A stretch of DNA of 40,222 nucleotides from assembly GCA_944387575.1 (NCBI GenBank), contig CALXFK010000018.1:1-40222 (forward strand), in the 5' to 3' direction. A program made the position numbers and the translations under genes. Under the pieces are notes generated by a model, which was not told the DNA's origin, made no database searches, and was given only the letters and a program-made list of their open reading frames with translations. The DNA is from an uncultured Clostridia bacterium (GTDB lineage: Bacteria > Bacillota > Clostridia > Oscillospirales > JAAYOS01). Shown piece by piece: positions 7,513 to 15,545 of this stretch (position 1 is the first letter of the stretch; every line of letters begins with the position of its first letter).

Positions 7513-8847
7513 ATGCGGCGTTTATTCAACGGGTATGGCAGGTCATCGTTCCGAGTTATACTTCTCGGCTTCATTTCGGTAATATTGGCGGGAAGTCTAC
7601 TTCTCTCGCTTCCAATATCCTCAAGATCTAAGCAGCTTACTCCGTTTCTCGACGCTCTGTTCACATCTACATCAGCAGTCTGCGTAACCGGGCTAGTAGT
7701 GTATGACACCGCTGAATATTGGTCGGAGTTCGGACAGTTAATCATTCTTCTGCTCATTCAAATAGGCGGGCTCGGCGTTATCACGGTGGCGGGCGCATTT
7801 TCCATTCTGTCCGGCAGGAGAATCGGATTGATGCAGCGAAGCACGATGCAGGAGGCGATTTCCGCACCGAACGTCGGAGGAATTGTGCGGCTCACATGGT
7901 TCATTCTCCGGACTTCGTTTGCAATCGAGCTTATTGGCGCCATTCTTCTCTTTCCAACCTTTTGCAGTGAATTTGGGGTGTTACGCGGCGCATGGAACGC
8001 GATATTTCACTCAATATCCGCGTTTTGCAACGCTGGATTCGACCTCATGGGTGTGAAAGCCCCATTCTCCTCCCTTACATATTACGCAGGAAACCCGATC
8101 GTCTCGCTTGTCATCGCTATGCTCATAATTGTGGGCGGCATAGGTTTTCTTACTTGGAATGATATACATACAAATCGTTACCATTTCCGAAAATATCGAA
8201 TGCAAAGCAAGGTCATTCTCGTCACGACCGGCATTCTGATAGTTGTGCCATTTATTTACTTTTTTATATTTGAGTTCGCAGAAGAACCTCTCGGGCGCCG
8301 CATTCTTCTCTCGATATTCCAGTCGATAACGCCCAGAACCGCCGGCTTCAACACCGCCGACCTCAACAATATCAGCGAGTCCGGACAGTCGATCATAACC
8401 GCGCTGATGCTTATCGGAGGTTCCCCCGGTTCGACTGCGGGCGGCATGAAAACAACTACCATCGCAGTGCTGGTGGCAAGCGCATTTGCCGTTTTTCGTC
8501 ATCGCTCCAGCCCGCAGCTCTTTAGCCGCCGGATTTCCGGCGACATTGTTTTTCAGGCGGCAACCATACTTGTCATGTACCTGTCATTTTTCTTCGTTAG
8601 CGGACTTATCATAAGCCGTATGGAGAACCTTCCTATACTCGACTGTCTCTTCGAAACTGCTTCGGCAATCGGTACAGTCGGTCTGACCCTCGGTATAACG
8701 CCGCAACTCAACAGCATTTCGCACATGATTCTTATTCTGCTTATGTTTGTCGGGCGCGTCGGAGGTCTCACCGTCATTTTTGCAACGCTTACAAGCGTCC
8801 AGAACATTGGCGCTCGCTTGCCGCAGGAAAAAATTACCGTGGGTTAA
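7513..8847 (+). CDS. ktrB: Trk/Ktr-type potassium uptake membrane subunit
   Basis: This is the ion-conducting subunit of a K+ uptake system, a 444-aa membrane protein with four M1-P-M2 repeats. Each repeat's selectivity-filter segment is visible: SAVCVTGL (54-61), FCNAGFDL (171-178), TPRTAGFN (273-280) and SAIGTVGLTLG (384-394), each with the conserved filter glycine. The gating-loop segment IGGSPGSTAGGMKTTT (301-316) is also present. It pairs with the RCK subunit encoded 27 bases downstream, and uptake is likely Na+- or H+-coupled. Codons with A or T in the third position (ATT, TTT, ATA) are more common than in neighbouring genes, suggesting separate ancestry. Confidence 0.93.
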   Translation: MRRLFNGYGRSSFRVILLGFISVILAGSLLLSLPISSRSKQLTPFLDALFTSTSAVCVTGLVVYDTAEYWSEFGQLIILLLIQIGGLGVITVAGAFSILSGRRIGLMQRSTMQEAISAPNVGGIVRLTWFILRTSFAIELIGAILLFPTFCSEFGVLRGAWNAIFHSISAFCNAGFDLMGVKAPFSSLTYYAGNPIVSLVIAMLIIVGGIGFLTWNDIHTNRYHFRKYRMQSKVILVTTGILIVVPFIYFFIFEFAEEPLGRRILLSIFQSITPRTAGFNTADLNNISESGQSIITALMLIGGSPGSTAGGMKTTTIAVLVASAFAVFRHRSSPQLFSRRISGDIVFQAATILVMYLSFFFVSGLIISRMENLPILDCLFETASAIGTVGLTLGITPQLNSISHMILILLMFVGRVGGLTVIFATLTSVQNIGARLPQEKITVG

Positions 8848-8874
8848 TTTCCACATTCAGACACTGGAGGATTT

Positions 8875-9525
8875 ATGAAAAACATTTTGCTCATTGGTCT
8901 CGGGCGCTTTGGGCGGCACATTGCCATGAAGCTTAGCGAGCAGAATCACGAGGTGATGGCGGTGGACATGGACGAAAGCCGCGTAAATGCAGTTTTACCT
9001 TTCGTGACAAATGCCCAGATAGGCGACAGCACAAGCGAAGAATTCCTATCCACAATAGGTGTGCGGAATTTTGATGTGTGCATAGTCGCTATTGGCGACA
9101 ACTTTCAAAGCTCGCTTGAGACCGCTTCTCTACTAAAAGAGCTCGGCGCAAAAAAGGTCGTAGCCAGGGCTGCGCGGGACGTACAAGCCAAGTTCCTGCT
9201 CCGCAACGGTGCCGATGATGTTGTCTATCCTGAAAAGCAACTGGCGATTTGGACTGCAATACGTTATGGTTCTGAGCACATCTCAGATTACATCGCCCTT
9301 GCCGATGACCATGCCATATTTGAAATTGAGATCCCGGAACACTGGATAGGCAAAACCGTCGGTCAACTCGACGTGCGCAAACGATTTAATATTAACATCA
9401 TGGCGATCAAACAAAACGGCAAATTCAGTATGACGGTCATAAATGCGGATACCCGTCTGCCCGCCAACAGCACCATACTCGTCCTCGGCACACAGCGCGA
9501 CATTCAGAAATGCTTTCACATATAG
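8875..9525 (+). CDS. ktrA: Trk/Ktr potassium uptake regulatory subunit (RCK/TrkA-N protein)
   Basis: This is the cytoplasmic gating subunit of the K+ transporter. The 216-aa protein has an RCK_N Rossmann fold with the nucleotide-binding GLGRFG (8-13) and an acidic residue ending strand 2 (AVDMDESR), then an RCK_C domain from about 135 that in this family can bind c-di-AMP. It forms a ring below the membrane subunit and responds to ATP/ADP or NAD(H). GGAGG lies 8 bases before the ATG. It forms a two-gene unit with ktrB and has the same A+T-richer codon use. Confidence 0.93.
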   Translation: MKNILLIGLGRFGRHIAMKLSEQNHEVMAVDMDESRVNAVLPFVTNAQIGDSTSEEFLSTIGVRNFDVCIVAIGDNFQSSLETASLLKELGAKKVVARAARDVQAKFLLRNGADDVVYPEKQLAIWTAIRYGSEHISDYIALADDHAIFEIEIPEHWIGKTVGQLDVRKRFNINIMAIKQNGKFSMTVINADTRLPANSTILVLGTQRDIQKCFHI

Positions 9526-9660
9526 CCGCATGTATAGATGACAACCGGTGCGCAGAATAGTATATTTCCCAACCATCTCTCTTCACGACGCTGCAATCAA
9601 GCATTCGATTCGCGCTCGCGCTACCGCAGCAGAGTTTTTCGCATTTTTAACATGCAAATC

Positions 9661-9698
9661 GGGAGCTATCAACTTCGCTTAGTTGATAGCTCCCTTAA
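9661..9698. terminator. Terminator after the K+ uptake genes
   Basis: A perfect 14-bp stem (9661-9674 with 9681-9694) and a TCGCTT loop, followed by TTAAATT. The T-tract is weak, but the stem is strong and lies between converging genes. Bases 9526-9660 show nothing else I can identify. Confidence 0.7.
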
Positions 9699-9745
9699 AT
9701 TGTACACAAAGCGATTCTAAACTTTGACCTTCTCAGTCCCGCCCG

Positions 9746-10525
9746 TTATTCGGACACCCTGTCCGCGTCCACCGGGTCGCCATGGCGGTCGTACCAGCGC
9801 TGACCGTCGGTGAGCAGGCAGTCCTCCCCCTCAAGCACCGCGCGGCAGAAATCCTGCGCCGATTCGAGCCGCCGCCCGAACGCCATCCCGCCGCCCGGTA
9901 TCTGCACGCCGTGCGCGTCCGACCCGGCGGTGACCGCAAAGTCGTGCCGCACCGCGTAGAGCGCGGCGCGCTCGTCGAAGGACGGGTTGTAATGCGAAAG
10001 CGGCGAGTGATGCGCGGCGTTGACTATCTCCACACCGTCGATGCAGTCCGGGTAGAGCCGCACTCCGTCGATGTACGGCGCCTCACGGTACGGGTGCGCG
10101 TGTATCATCATGCCGCCCGCCGCGTGCACGAGCGCGTACAGCGCCTCCGGCTTTCCGACCCCGGCGCCGCCGCACAGTTCCGGCTCGCGCAGCTCGGGGT
10201 GCTCGCGCATCCACTCGGGCGTGAGCCCGTACACCAGGAACTCGAGCCCGCCAAACCCGGCTTCCCATCCGAAGAACACGTCCAGACCGAGCTTCTCGCC
10301 GCGCTCTCGCGCATCCTCATACCCCGCGCAGAACCGGTCCACCCACTCGCCCCAGCCGAGCGAACGCGGCACCGCGCAGTTCCCGCCGTAGTGGTGGTCG
10401 GTCACTATCACGCCGGTGTACCCCGCGCGGTGGTACGCCTCCGCCATCTCCGCGCCGGTGCTCACCGCGCAGCGGCTCGCCTGTGATGTGTGCATGTGCG
10501 TCTCATAGAGATACGGATATTCCAT
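9746..10525 (-). CDS. PHP-domain metal-dependent phosphoesterase/hydrolase
   Basis: The 259-aa protein shows the four PHP metal-binding motifs in order: HMHTS (10-14), TDHH (42-45), HAHPYR (about 141) and GSDAH (about 201), with GWEAGF supplying a further acidic ligand. PHP proteins use a trinuclear metal site to hydrolyse phosphoesters, such as histidinol phosphate or nucleotides. The substrate of this stand-alone form cannot be assigned. GGAGG precedes the ATG. It follows the DUF554 gene by 21 bases and is probably its operon partner. Confidence 0.85.
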   Translation of the reverse strand: MEYPYLYETHMHTSQASRCAVSTGAEMAEAYHRAGYTGVIVTDHHYGGNCAVPRSLGWGEWVDRFCAGYEDARERGEKLGLDVFFGWEAGFGGLEFLVYGLTPEWMREHPELREPELCGGAGVGKPEALYALVHAAGGMMIHAHPYREAPYIDGVRLYPDCIDGVEIVNAAHHSPLSHYNPSFDERAALYAVRHDFAVTAGSDAHGVQIPGGGMAFGRRLESAQDFCRAVLEGEDCLLTDGQRWYDRHGDPVDADRVSE

Positions 10526-10546
10526 ACTTCCTCCTTTTCCCGCCGC

Positions 10547-11257
10547 TCAGAGCGGCAGCGCCTCAAACAGCGCGGACACGAACGGCGCAAAAACTATCGC
10601 CGGAAGAAAGTCCGCGACCTTCAGCTTCGTTATGCCTAGTATATTCAGCCCGAGCGCGATCACCGCAAGCGACCCCACACAGGTTATCTCGTTTACCATC
10701 GTCTCGGTGAGCAGCGGCTCGATGAGCCCCGCGAGCAGCACAAGCCCGCCCTGCCACACAAGAAGCAGCGGAGCCGCGAGCAGCACCCCGACCCCAAGAC
10801 TGCTTGCGAGCACCGCAGAACTTATCAGGTCGAGCACCGACTTCGTGTACAGCATCTCCCCCGACCCCGCGACGCCCGCCTGTATCGAGCCCACTATCGT
10901 CATCGCGCCGACACACCAGAGCAGAAACGCCGTCACCATCCCCTGCGCTATCCCGCCGCGCTCACCGGAAAGCCCGCCAAACCGCGACCCTCCGACCTTC
11001 TCCGCAAGCCCGCCAAGCCGCTCGAGCGCCCCGTCAAGGTTCAAAAGCGTCCCCACCGACACCCCGAGCACCATCGACACTATCGCAACAAGCACATTCT
11101 CCCCGTCGAGCGCCCCCTGCACCCCGATGAACAGCGTGCATATCCCGATGGCGCACATTATCGCGTCCCGGAACCGCTGCGGGATCCCCTTGCGGCATAT
11201 CAGCCCAAACACACTGCCCGCTACCACCGCGAGCGTATTGACAAGTACCGCCGTCAC
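10547..11257 (-). CDS. DUF554 family membrane protein (YdfK/YqgA-like)
   Basis: An integral membrane protein of about 236 aa with six or seven hydrophobic segments and the DUF554 opening AVLVNTLAVVAGSVFGL. Conserved GALDGEN and GSIQAG segments are present. Function is unknown in the family; transport is often suggested. The frame is open further upstream, but that part has four cysteines in a low-quality sequence and no ribosome site. GTG at 11257 has GGGAG 10 bases upstream and gives the usual family length, so I chose it. It is first in an operon with the PHP gene. Confidence 0.85.
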   Translation of the reverse strand: MTAVLVNTLAVVAGSVFGLICRKGIPQRFRDAIMCAIGICTLFIGVQGALDGENVLVAIVSMVLGVSVGTLLNLDGALERLGGLAEKVGGSRFGGLSGERGGIAQGMVTAFLLWCVGAMTIVGSIQAGVAGSGEMLYTKSVLDLISSAVLASSLGVGVLLAAPLLLVWQGGLVLLAGLIEPLLTETMVNEITCVGSLAVIALGLNILGITKLKVADFLPAIVFAPFVSALFEALPL

Positions 11258-11349
11258 GACTCTTCTCACTCCCTGTCCCGCGGCACATCCGGCACATTCT
11301 GCGCATTCAAGCCCCCGCCGCACCGCGTTTTCATCCTTCAGCGACCTTC

Positions 11350-11378
11350 ATTATACTCCTTTGCCGTCCCGACGTAAA
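11350..11378 (-). promoter_or_regulatory. Predicted promoter of the DUF554-PHP operon
   Basis: On the minus strand, TTTACG (11373-11378), 17 bases, TATAAT (11350-11355). The leader to the chosen GTG start is about 85 bases. Confidence 0.55.
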
Positions 11379-11418
11379 GTCCAAAATACCCCCCCACGCC
11401 CCACACCGCCCCGCCGGT

Positions 11419-11447
11419 TTGACAACTCCGCGCGCAGCCGGTATAAT
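11419..11447 (+). promoter_or_regulatory. Perfect consensus sigma-A promoter
   Basis: TTGACA (11419-11424), a 17-base spacer and TATAAT (11442-11447), with no mismatch. The start codon of the first gene is only 25 bases after the -10. Such a promoter predicts strong constitutive expression of the unknown protein and nuclease pair. Confidence 0.85.
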
Positions 11448-11471
11448 CCGTGTATCATGGAGGTGATAGTC

Positions 11472-11888
11472 ATGATAATCGTCGCAGCCACCGACGACCG
11501 CGGCGCAATCGCGTTCAACCACCGCCGCGTCAGCTCGGACAGGGTGCTGACCGCATGGCTCGTCTCACTCGCGCAGGAGAGCCGCCTCTGGATGAACGAG
11601 TACTCGTCCCGCCTGTTTGAGGGCGCGGACGTCTCGCAGCCCCACATCTCGGTCGACCCCGACTTCCCGGAGCGCGCCGCGCCCGGAGAGTTCTGCCTGT
11701 TCGAAACAACACCGCCCGACCGGTGGCTCGACCGCGCCGAGCGGGTCATCGCGGCGCGCTGGAACAGGCGGTACCCCGGCGACCTCTTCCTGACCCTCCC
11801 CCCGGATGAGTGGAAACTCACAAAACGTCGGGAATTCCCCGGCTATTCCCACGAAAAAATTACAATTGAGGAGTATACACGCGCATGA
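11472..11888 (+). CDS. Conserved hypothetical protein
   Basis: I do not recognise a characterised function. The 138-aa protein begins MIIVAATDDRGAIAFNHRR, has no signal peptide or membrane segment, and contains several Trp/Arg-rich blocks (RLWMNEYSSRLF, RWNRRYPGD, EWKLTKRREFPG) and SHEKITIEEYTR at the end. Similar short clostridial proteins are sometimes labelled ribonuclease Z, but no HxHxDH metallo-beta-lactamase motif is present, so that label is unsupported. The ATG is chosen for the GGAGGTGAT site 5 bases upstream; the longer open frame has no ribosome site. It overlaps the nuclease gene by 4 bases (ATGA), so the two are translationally coupled. Confidence 0.8.
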   Translation: MIIVAATDDRGAIAFNHRRVSSDRVLTAWLVSLAQESRLWMNEYSSRLFEGADVSQPHISVDPDFPERAAPGEFCLFETTPPDRWLDRAERVIAARWNRRYPGDLFLTLPPDEWKLTKRREFPGYSHEKITIEEYTRA

Positions 11889-12970
11889 GACCGAAACTTT
11901 CTGCACTCGCCGCCCTGCTCGTCGCGGCGCTGCTGCTGCTCCCGTCCTGCATCGTAAACACGTCCGACCCCTCCGCAAACCCACAGGTCAATGTCACCGA
12001 GACTGCCCCCGGCACATCTGCCTCTGTGTCCCCCTCCCCGTCCGCGTCTGTGTCCGCGTCTCCGTCCGCGTCCCCGTCCGCGAGCACCGGCTCGGAAGGT
12101 GGGCTTGACCTCTCCGGAATTGCGGAGTTCGCGGGCGAGCCGTTCATATCGCTCGGCGAGACCTCCGCCCTCGAAGCGGAGGCGGCTGAGACCCTTGCAG
12201 CCCTGGAGGCGGGAGAGAGCATTTCGTTTGAGAGCTACTCCCCGCTCGACTCGCTCGGTCGATGCGGGGTCACATTCGCGTGCATAGGCACAGACCTTAT
12301 GCCCACCGAGGAGCGGGGTGAGATAGGTCAGGTGAAGCCGAGCGGCTGGCAAACCGTCCGATATGACATGGTGGACGGCAAATACCTCTACAACCGCTGC
12401 CACCTCATCGGGTTCCAGCTCACCGGCGAGAACGCAAACGAACAGAACCTCATCACCGGCACCCGCTATATGAACGTCGACGGTATGCTCCCGTTCGAGA
12501 ACATGGTCGCCGACTACATAAAGGAGACCTCGAACCACGTCCTCTACCGGGTCACGCCGGTTTTTGACGGCGACGACCTCGTCGCACGCGGAGTTCGCAT
12601 GGAGGCTATATCGGTCGAGGACGGCGGCGAAGGGATACTGTTCGACGTGTTCGTCTACAACTGCCAGCCCGGCATCGAGATAGACTACGCCACCGGCGAG
12701 AGCCGCCTCGCCGACGAGTCCTCACCCTCCGCCTCACCATCGTCCGCACCCTCCTCCCCCTCAGCCACCCCAGCCCCCGGCGTGGACACCGGCGTGGACG
12801 CGGGAACGGCTGCGGCGGACTACATAGTCAATACGAGCAGCGGGAAGTTCCACCTGCCCGACTGTCCGTCCGCCGCCAAGATTGCGGAGGACAACCGGCT
12901 CGACTTCTCGGGCAGCCGGGACGAGCTCATCGCGCAGGGCTACTCCCCCTGCGGGAACTGTGACCCGTGA
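11885..12970 (+). CDS. Secreted DNA/RNA non-specific endonuclease, lipoprotein
   Basis: The 361-aa protein has a lipoprotein signal peptide with lipobox LLPSC (Cys22), a Ser/Pro-rich linker (about 36-68), then a nuclease domain of the DNA/RNA non-specific endonuclease family. Its active-site region reads NRCHLIGFQLTGENANEQN (170-188): catalytic His172 follows the family's RxH pattern and Asn188 is the likely metal ligand. A second Ser/Pro linker (280-300) leads to a C-terminal module with HLPDC and CGNC (H323, C327, C356, C359), which resembles the small metal-binding module of Ada-type proteins. It is probably anchored outside the membrane and degrades nucleic acids for nutrition, DNA uptake or defence. 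GAGGAG precedes the ATG. Confidence 0.88.
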   Translation: MRPKLSALAALLVAALLLLPSCIVNTSDPSANPQVNVTETAPGTSASVSPSPSASVSASPSASPSASTGSEGGLDLSGIAEFAGEPFISLGETSALEAEAAETLAALEAGESISFESYSPLDSLGRCGVTFACIGTDLMPTEERGEIGQVKPSGWQTVRYDMVDGKYLYNRCHLIGFQLTGENANEQNLITGTRYMNVDGMLPFENMVADYIKETSNHVLYRVTPVFDGDDLVARGVRMEAISVEDGGEGILFDVFVYNCQPGIEIDYATGESRLADESSPSASPSSAPSSPSATPAPGVDTGVDAGTAAADYIVNTSSGKFHLPDCPSAAKIAEDNRLDFSGSRDELIAQGYSPCGNCDP

Positions 12971-12994
12971 CCCATGACCCGCGACCCGCGACCC

Positions 12995-13039
12995 GCGCAC
13001 CCGCACGGGTTACAGCCCTGCGCACCCGCACGGGTTACA
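12995..13039 (+). repeat. 20-base direct repeat, two copies
   Basis: GCGCACCCGCACGGGTTACA occurs at 12995-13014 and 13020-13039. Each copy contains a small ACCCG-CA-CGGGT hairpin. GACCCGC-like repeats run just upstream. It lies immediately before the XRE gene's ribosome site. Confidence 0.8.
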
Positions 13040-13056
13040 TTCAAGGAGGTCCCCGG

Positions 13057-13266
13057 ATGATTTCTTACGCCCCTCTGTGGCAGACAATGGCGCGCCGGGG
13101 CGCGACCACCTACACCTTACAGGTCAAAGGCGGCGTCAGCAGTTCCACTATCCGTAGACTTAAAGCGGGTGAGTCGGTGTCCACGAATACGCTTGACGCA
13201 CTCTGCAAGATTTTGGACTGCACGTTAGAGGGGATAATCGAGTATATCCCGGACGAGCCGCAGTGA
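13057..13266 (+). CDS. Small XRE-family (Cro/C1-type) DNA-binding protein
   Basis: The 69-aa protein is a lone helix-turn-helix: LWQTMARRGATTYTL, then GVSSSTIRRLKAGESVSTNTLDALCKILDCTLEGIIEYIP, ending just after the domain, as in small clostridial Cro/C1 regulators. The ATG is fixed by AAGGAGGT 6 bases upstream; the longer open frame runs through the 20-base direct repeats. It may control the nuclease operon upstream or bind those repeats, but that is a guess. No toxin-like partner is present. Confidence 0.85.
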   Translation: MISYAPLWQTMARRGATTYTLQVKGGVSSSTIRRLKAGESVSTNTLDALCKILDCTLEGIIEYIPDEPQ

Positions 13267-13400
13267 GACTGGGACGCAGACGGCGAGCACCGCTGTGTCA
13301 GATAAAATACACGTTTAGCACTGCAAGCTGCGAAAAAGTATATGTAATGCCGGTGGTATATACAGGCGGGCGGGTGCAGGGTCCGGCTCACGCGCACGAG

Positions 13401-13435
13401 AAAACCCCGCAGACCTCGATGGTCTGCGGGGTTTT
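13401..13435. terminator. Bidirectional terminator after the XRE gene
   Basis: A 15-bp perfect stem (13401-13415 with 13421-13435) with a TCGAT loop and A4/T4 ends, between converging genes. The preceding bases 13267-13400 show no gene I can support. Confidence 0.85.
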
Positions 13436-13452
13436 GTACGTTGTGTGCAAGG

Positions 13453-14661
13453 TCACTCCCAGCGGACGGGGTACCGTCCGTCCGGCGAGGTGACAATGAG
13501 GTCGCGGTCGGCGGCGGTCTCGTCGAGCGCGGCGGCGGCGGTTCCCGCGCCGCTGTCCGAATATGTGTAGCCGAGTTCACAGGAGATGGTGCAGTCCTCG
13601 GGGAGCGCATCCGCGCTGCCCTCGAGCACGATCTCCGCGCCGTAAGCGGCGAAGCGTTCGGCGGAGAATCCGCTGCCCTGCGGCGGGGTTTCGAGCCAGG
13701 ATGCGTTCACGCGCAGAGAGAGCAGAACGCCCATCTCCGCGAGCTCCCCGCAGAGCCGCTCGGCGAATGCGTCGAGCTGGTCGTCGCGGCTGGTCGTCGC
13801 CTCCTCCTCGAAGTAGAGGAGCTGAGGCTTACCCTGTGTCGGGAAGCAGAAGCAATCGAGCATGACCTCATCCGCGCCGAGCGCGGCGGCTTCCTTTGCG
13901 AGTGCCGAGATATAGTCCTGCGCACCGGCGGCATACGGGTCGAGCCAGCCGTGGTACTGCCAATCGAGCCAGCGCACGCCATTTCTCGTGGAAACCGAGA
14001 GGTCGCGCGCGTAGTTGGAGGCGAGGCTGTCCTCGAAGGCGTACATCTGCGCTATGACGTACACGCCCTCCTCCTGAAACCGCTCGATGACCGACCGCGC
14101 GGCTCCGGTCTCGGGGTTCGCGCCGGAATCGGCTGCAAGCGACTGCGCGGATATGAATTCGAGCGACCCGTCGTCGTGCTTCAGTTCGAGCACGACCGCG
14201 TTGATATACCCTGCGCGTGCAAGTCCGAGCGCGCCCTCCACCGCCTCCTCCGAGTTGATATCGGGGATATACACCGCGCGCATACGCTCGGAGCGACCGG
14301 GCGCGGGGGTTGTGGTGGGGGTGGGGGTGGGGGTCGGGGTCGGAGTGAGCTCGGTCGAGGATGACGGGGACTCGCCGCCATTGCCCGAACCATCGTCTAT
14401 GACGAGATGCGGGGTGACCTGCGGGCTCACGCTTGCACTGGGCGAGGACGGAGTGCGCTCACCGCCGTCCTCCGAACTGCCCGGAAAGCGGAGCACCGGA
14501 CCCTCATCGGTGAACACTATGCTGCCCGACGCAACCATAGCCGCTGCGACCACCACTACCAGAACAAGCACAACGAGCACTATCGCAAGCGTGCGCATCC
14601 GCGAATGGCGGCGGTTTTCGCCGTGGTATCCGGCGTATCCAAAACGGTTGGTTTTCCGCAT
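13453..14661 (-). CDS. Putative glycoside hydrolase (DUF4015-like), membrane-anchored
   Basis: The 402-aa protein has a short cytoplasmic tail, one membrane anchor (about residues 23-46), a Ser/Pro/Thr linker with a TP-dipeptide run (about 70-122), and an extracellular TIM-barrel-like domain from RMRAVYIPDINSEEAVEGA onward. Blocks such as AVVLELKHDDG, YVIAQMYAFEDSLA, WLDWQYHGWLDPYA and EVMLDCFCFP resemble the putative glycoside hydrolases first called DUF4015; the Asp in VMLDC is a candidate catalytic residue. The substrate is unknown; cell-wall glycan is plausible. It starts 38 bases after rnfB with a GGAGAG site and no visible terminator between, so it may be read with the rnf operon. Confidence 0.75.
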   Translation of the reverse strand: MRKTNRFGYAGYHGENRRHSRMRTLAIVLVVLVLVVVVAAAMVASGSIVFTDEGPVLRFPGSSEDGGERTPSSPSASVSPQVTPHLVIDDGSGNGGESPSSSTELTPTPTPTPTPTTTPAPGRSERMRAVYIPDINSEEAVEGALGLARAGYINAVVLELKHDDGSLEFISAQSLAADSGANPETGAARSVIERFQEEGVYVIAQMYAFEDSLASNYARDLSVSTRNGVRWLDWQYHGWLDPYAAGAQDYISALAKEAAALGADEVMLDCFCFPTQGKPQLLYFEEEATTSRDDQLDAFAERLCGELAEMGVLLSLRVNASWLETPPQGSGFSAERFAAYGAEIVLEGSADALPEDCTISCELGYTYSDSGAGTAAAALDETAADRDLIVTSPDGRYPVRWE

Positions 14662-14699
14662 TTTGCTCTCCTTTCACGGATCATCGGGGGAAAAGCCCG

Positions 14700-15545
14700 C
14701 TATACCGCCTTCCCGCCCCCGGCTCCAACACCGGCTATCGCGGCTCCGCGCTCAAGCTTGGAATCGCTTATGAGATGGCGCGGACACTTCTCGGCGCACT
14801 CGCCGCAGCCCACGCACTTGTCATAATCTATCTGCGCAAGGTTGTCGATGACATGGATAGCGTCGTGTTTGCAGGTCTTTTCGCAGATGTGGCAGCCGAG
14901 GCAGCCGATATTGCATATCTTGCGGAGCTGCGCGCCGCGGAGGTGTGACGAACACGCGACGTTGACATCCGCGTAGTACGGGACCGGACGGATGACGTGG
15001 CGCGGACAGGTCTCCACGCACTTCAGGCAGCCGGTACAGAGTTCATGGTTGACGAACGCGACGCCGTTGCGAATCGAAATCGCGCCAAACTGGCACGCAG
15101 ACACGCAGCTCCCGAGCCCGAGGCACCCGTAGGTACACTCGGTCGCACCGCCTGCGAGGCGGGCGGCGGCGTGGCAGTCGCTGAGCCCGGAGTAGAGGTA
15201 CTTCTTTCGCGCGGCGTCGCCGCCGGAGCAGTTGACGAACGCGGCAAGGCGGGTGTTCTTCTCAAGCTCGATACCGAGGATGGCGGCGACCTTTTTCCCG
15301 GTCTCCTCGCCGCCGACCGGGCAGTCGCCCGGCTTTGCGGTGCCTGCGATGAGCGCCTCGGCGTAAGCGGAGCAGCCCGCGTATCCGCAGCCGCCGCAGT
15401 TCGCGCCGGGAAGGCACTCGAGCAGCGGCTCCATGCGCTCATCCTTCTTCACCTCGAACACCTTTGAGGCGACCGCGAGCACCGCGCCGAGCAGCAGCCC
15501 CAGCACGCCGAGCACCGCGAGCGCATAGAGAATATTTACGATCAT
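14700..15545 (-). CDS. rnfB: Rnf complex subunit B, iron-sulfur protein
   Basis: RnfB is the ferredoxin-interacting subunit of the ferredoxin:NAD+ oxidoreductase ion pump. The 281-aa protein has an N-terminal membrane helix (about 3-27), the characteristic CLPGANCGGCGYAGC motif (about 44-58), and four further clusters of cysteines (CTYGCLGLGSCVSAC, CTGCLKCVETC, CIGC-type CNIGCLGCHICEKTC, CVGCGECAEKC) for 4Fe-4S centres. Its start overlaps the rnfA stop (TGATG), showing tight coupling. It is the last rnf gene of the operon. Confidence 0.96.
   Translation of the reverse strand: MIVNILYALAVLGVLGLLLGAVLAVASKVFEVKKDERMEPLLECLPGANCGGCGYAGCSAYAEALIAGTAKPGDCPVGGEETGKKVAAILGIELEKNTRLAAFVNCSGGDAARKKYLYSGLSDCHAAARLAGGATECTYGCLGLGSCVSACQFGAISIRNGVAFVNHELCTGCLKCVETCPRHVIRPVPYYADVNVACSSHLRGAQLRKICNIGCLGCHICEKTCKHDAIHVIDNLAQIDYDKCVGCGECAEKCPRHLISDSKLERGAAIAGVGAGGGKAV

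Noticed and set aside
11258-11323. Cys-containing N-terminal extension of the DUF554 protein
   Set aside because: No ribosome site before the GTG at 11323, and the family starts at the VNTLA segment.
13263-13493. 76-codon open frame after the XRE gene
   Set aside because: It runs through the terminator hairpin, has no ribosome site and has no recognisable composition.
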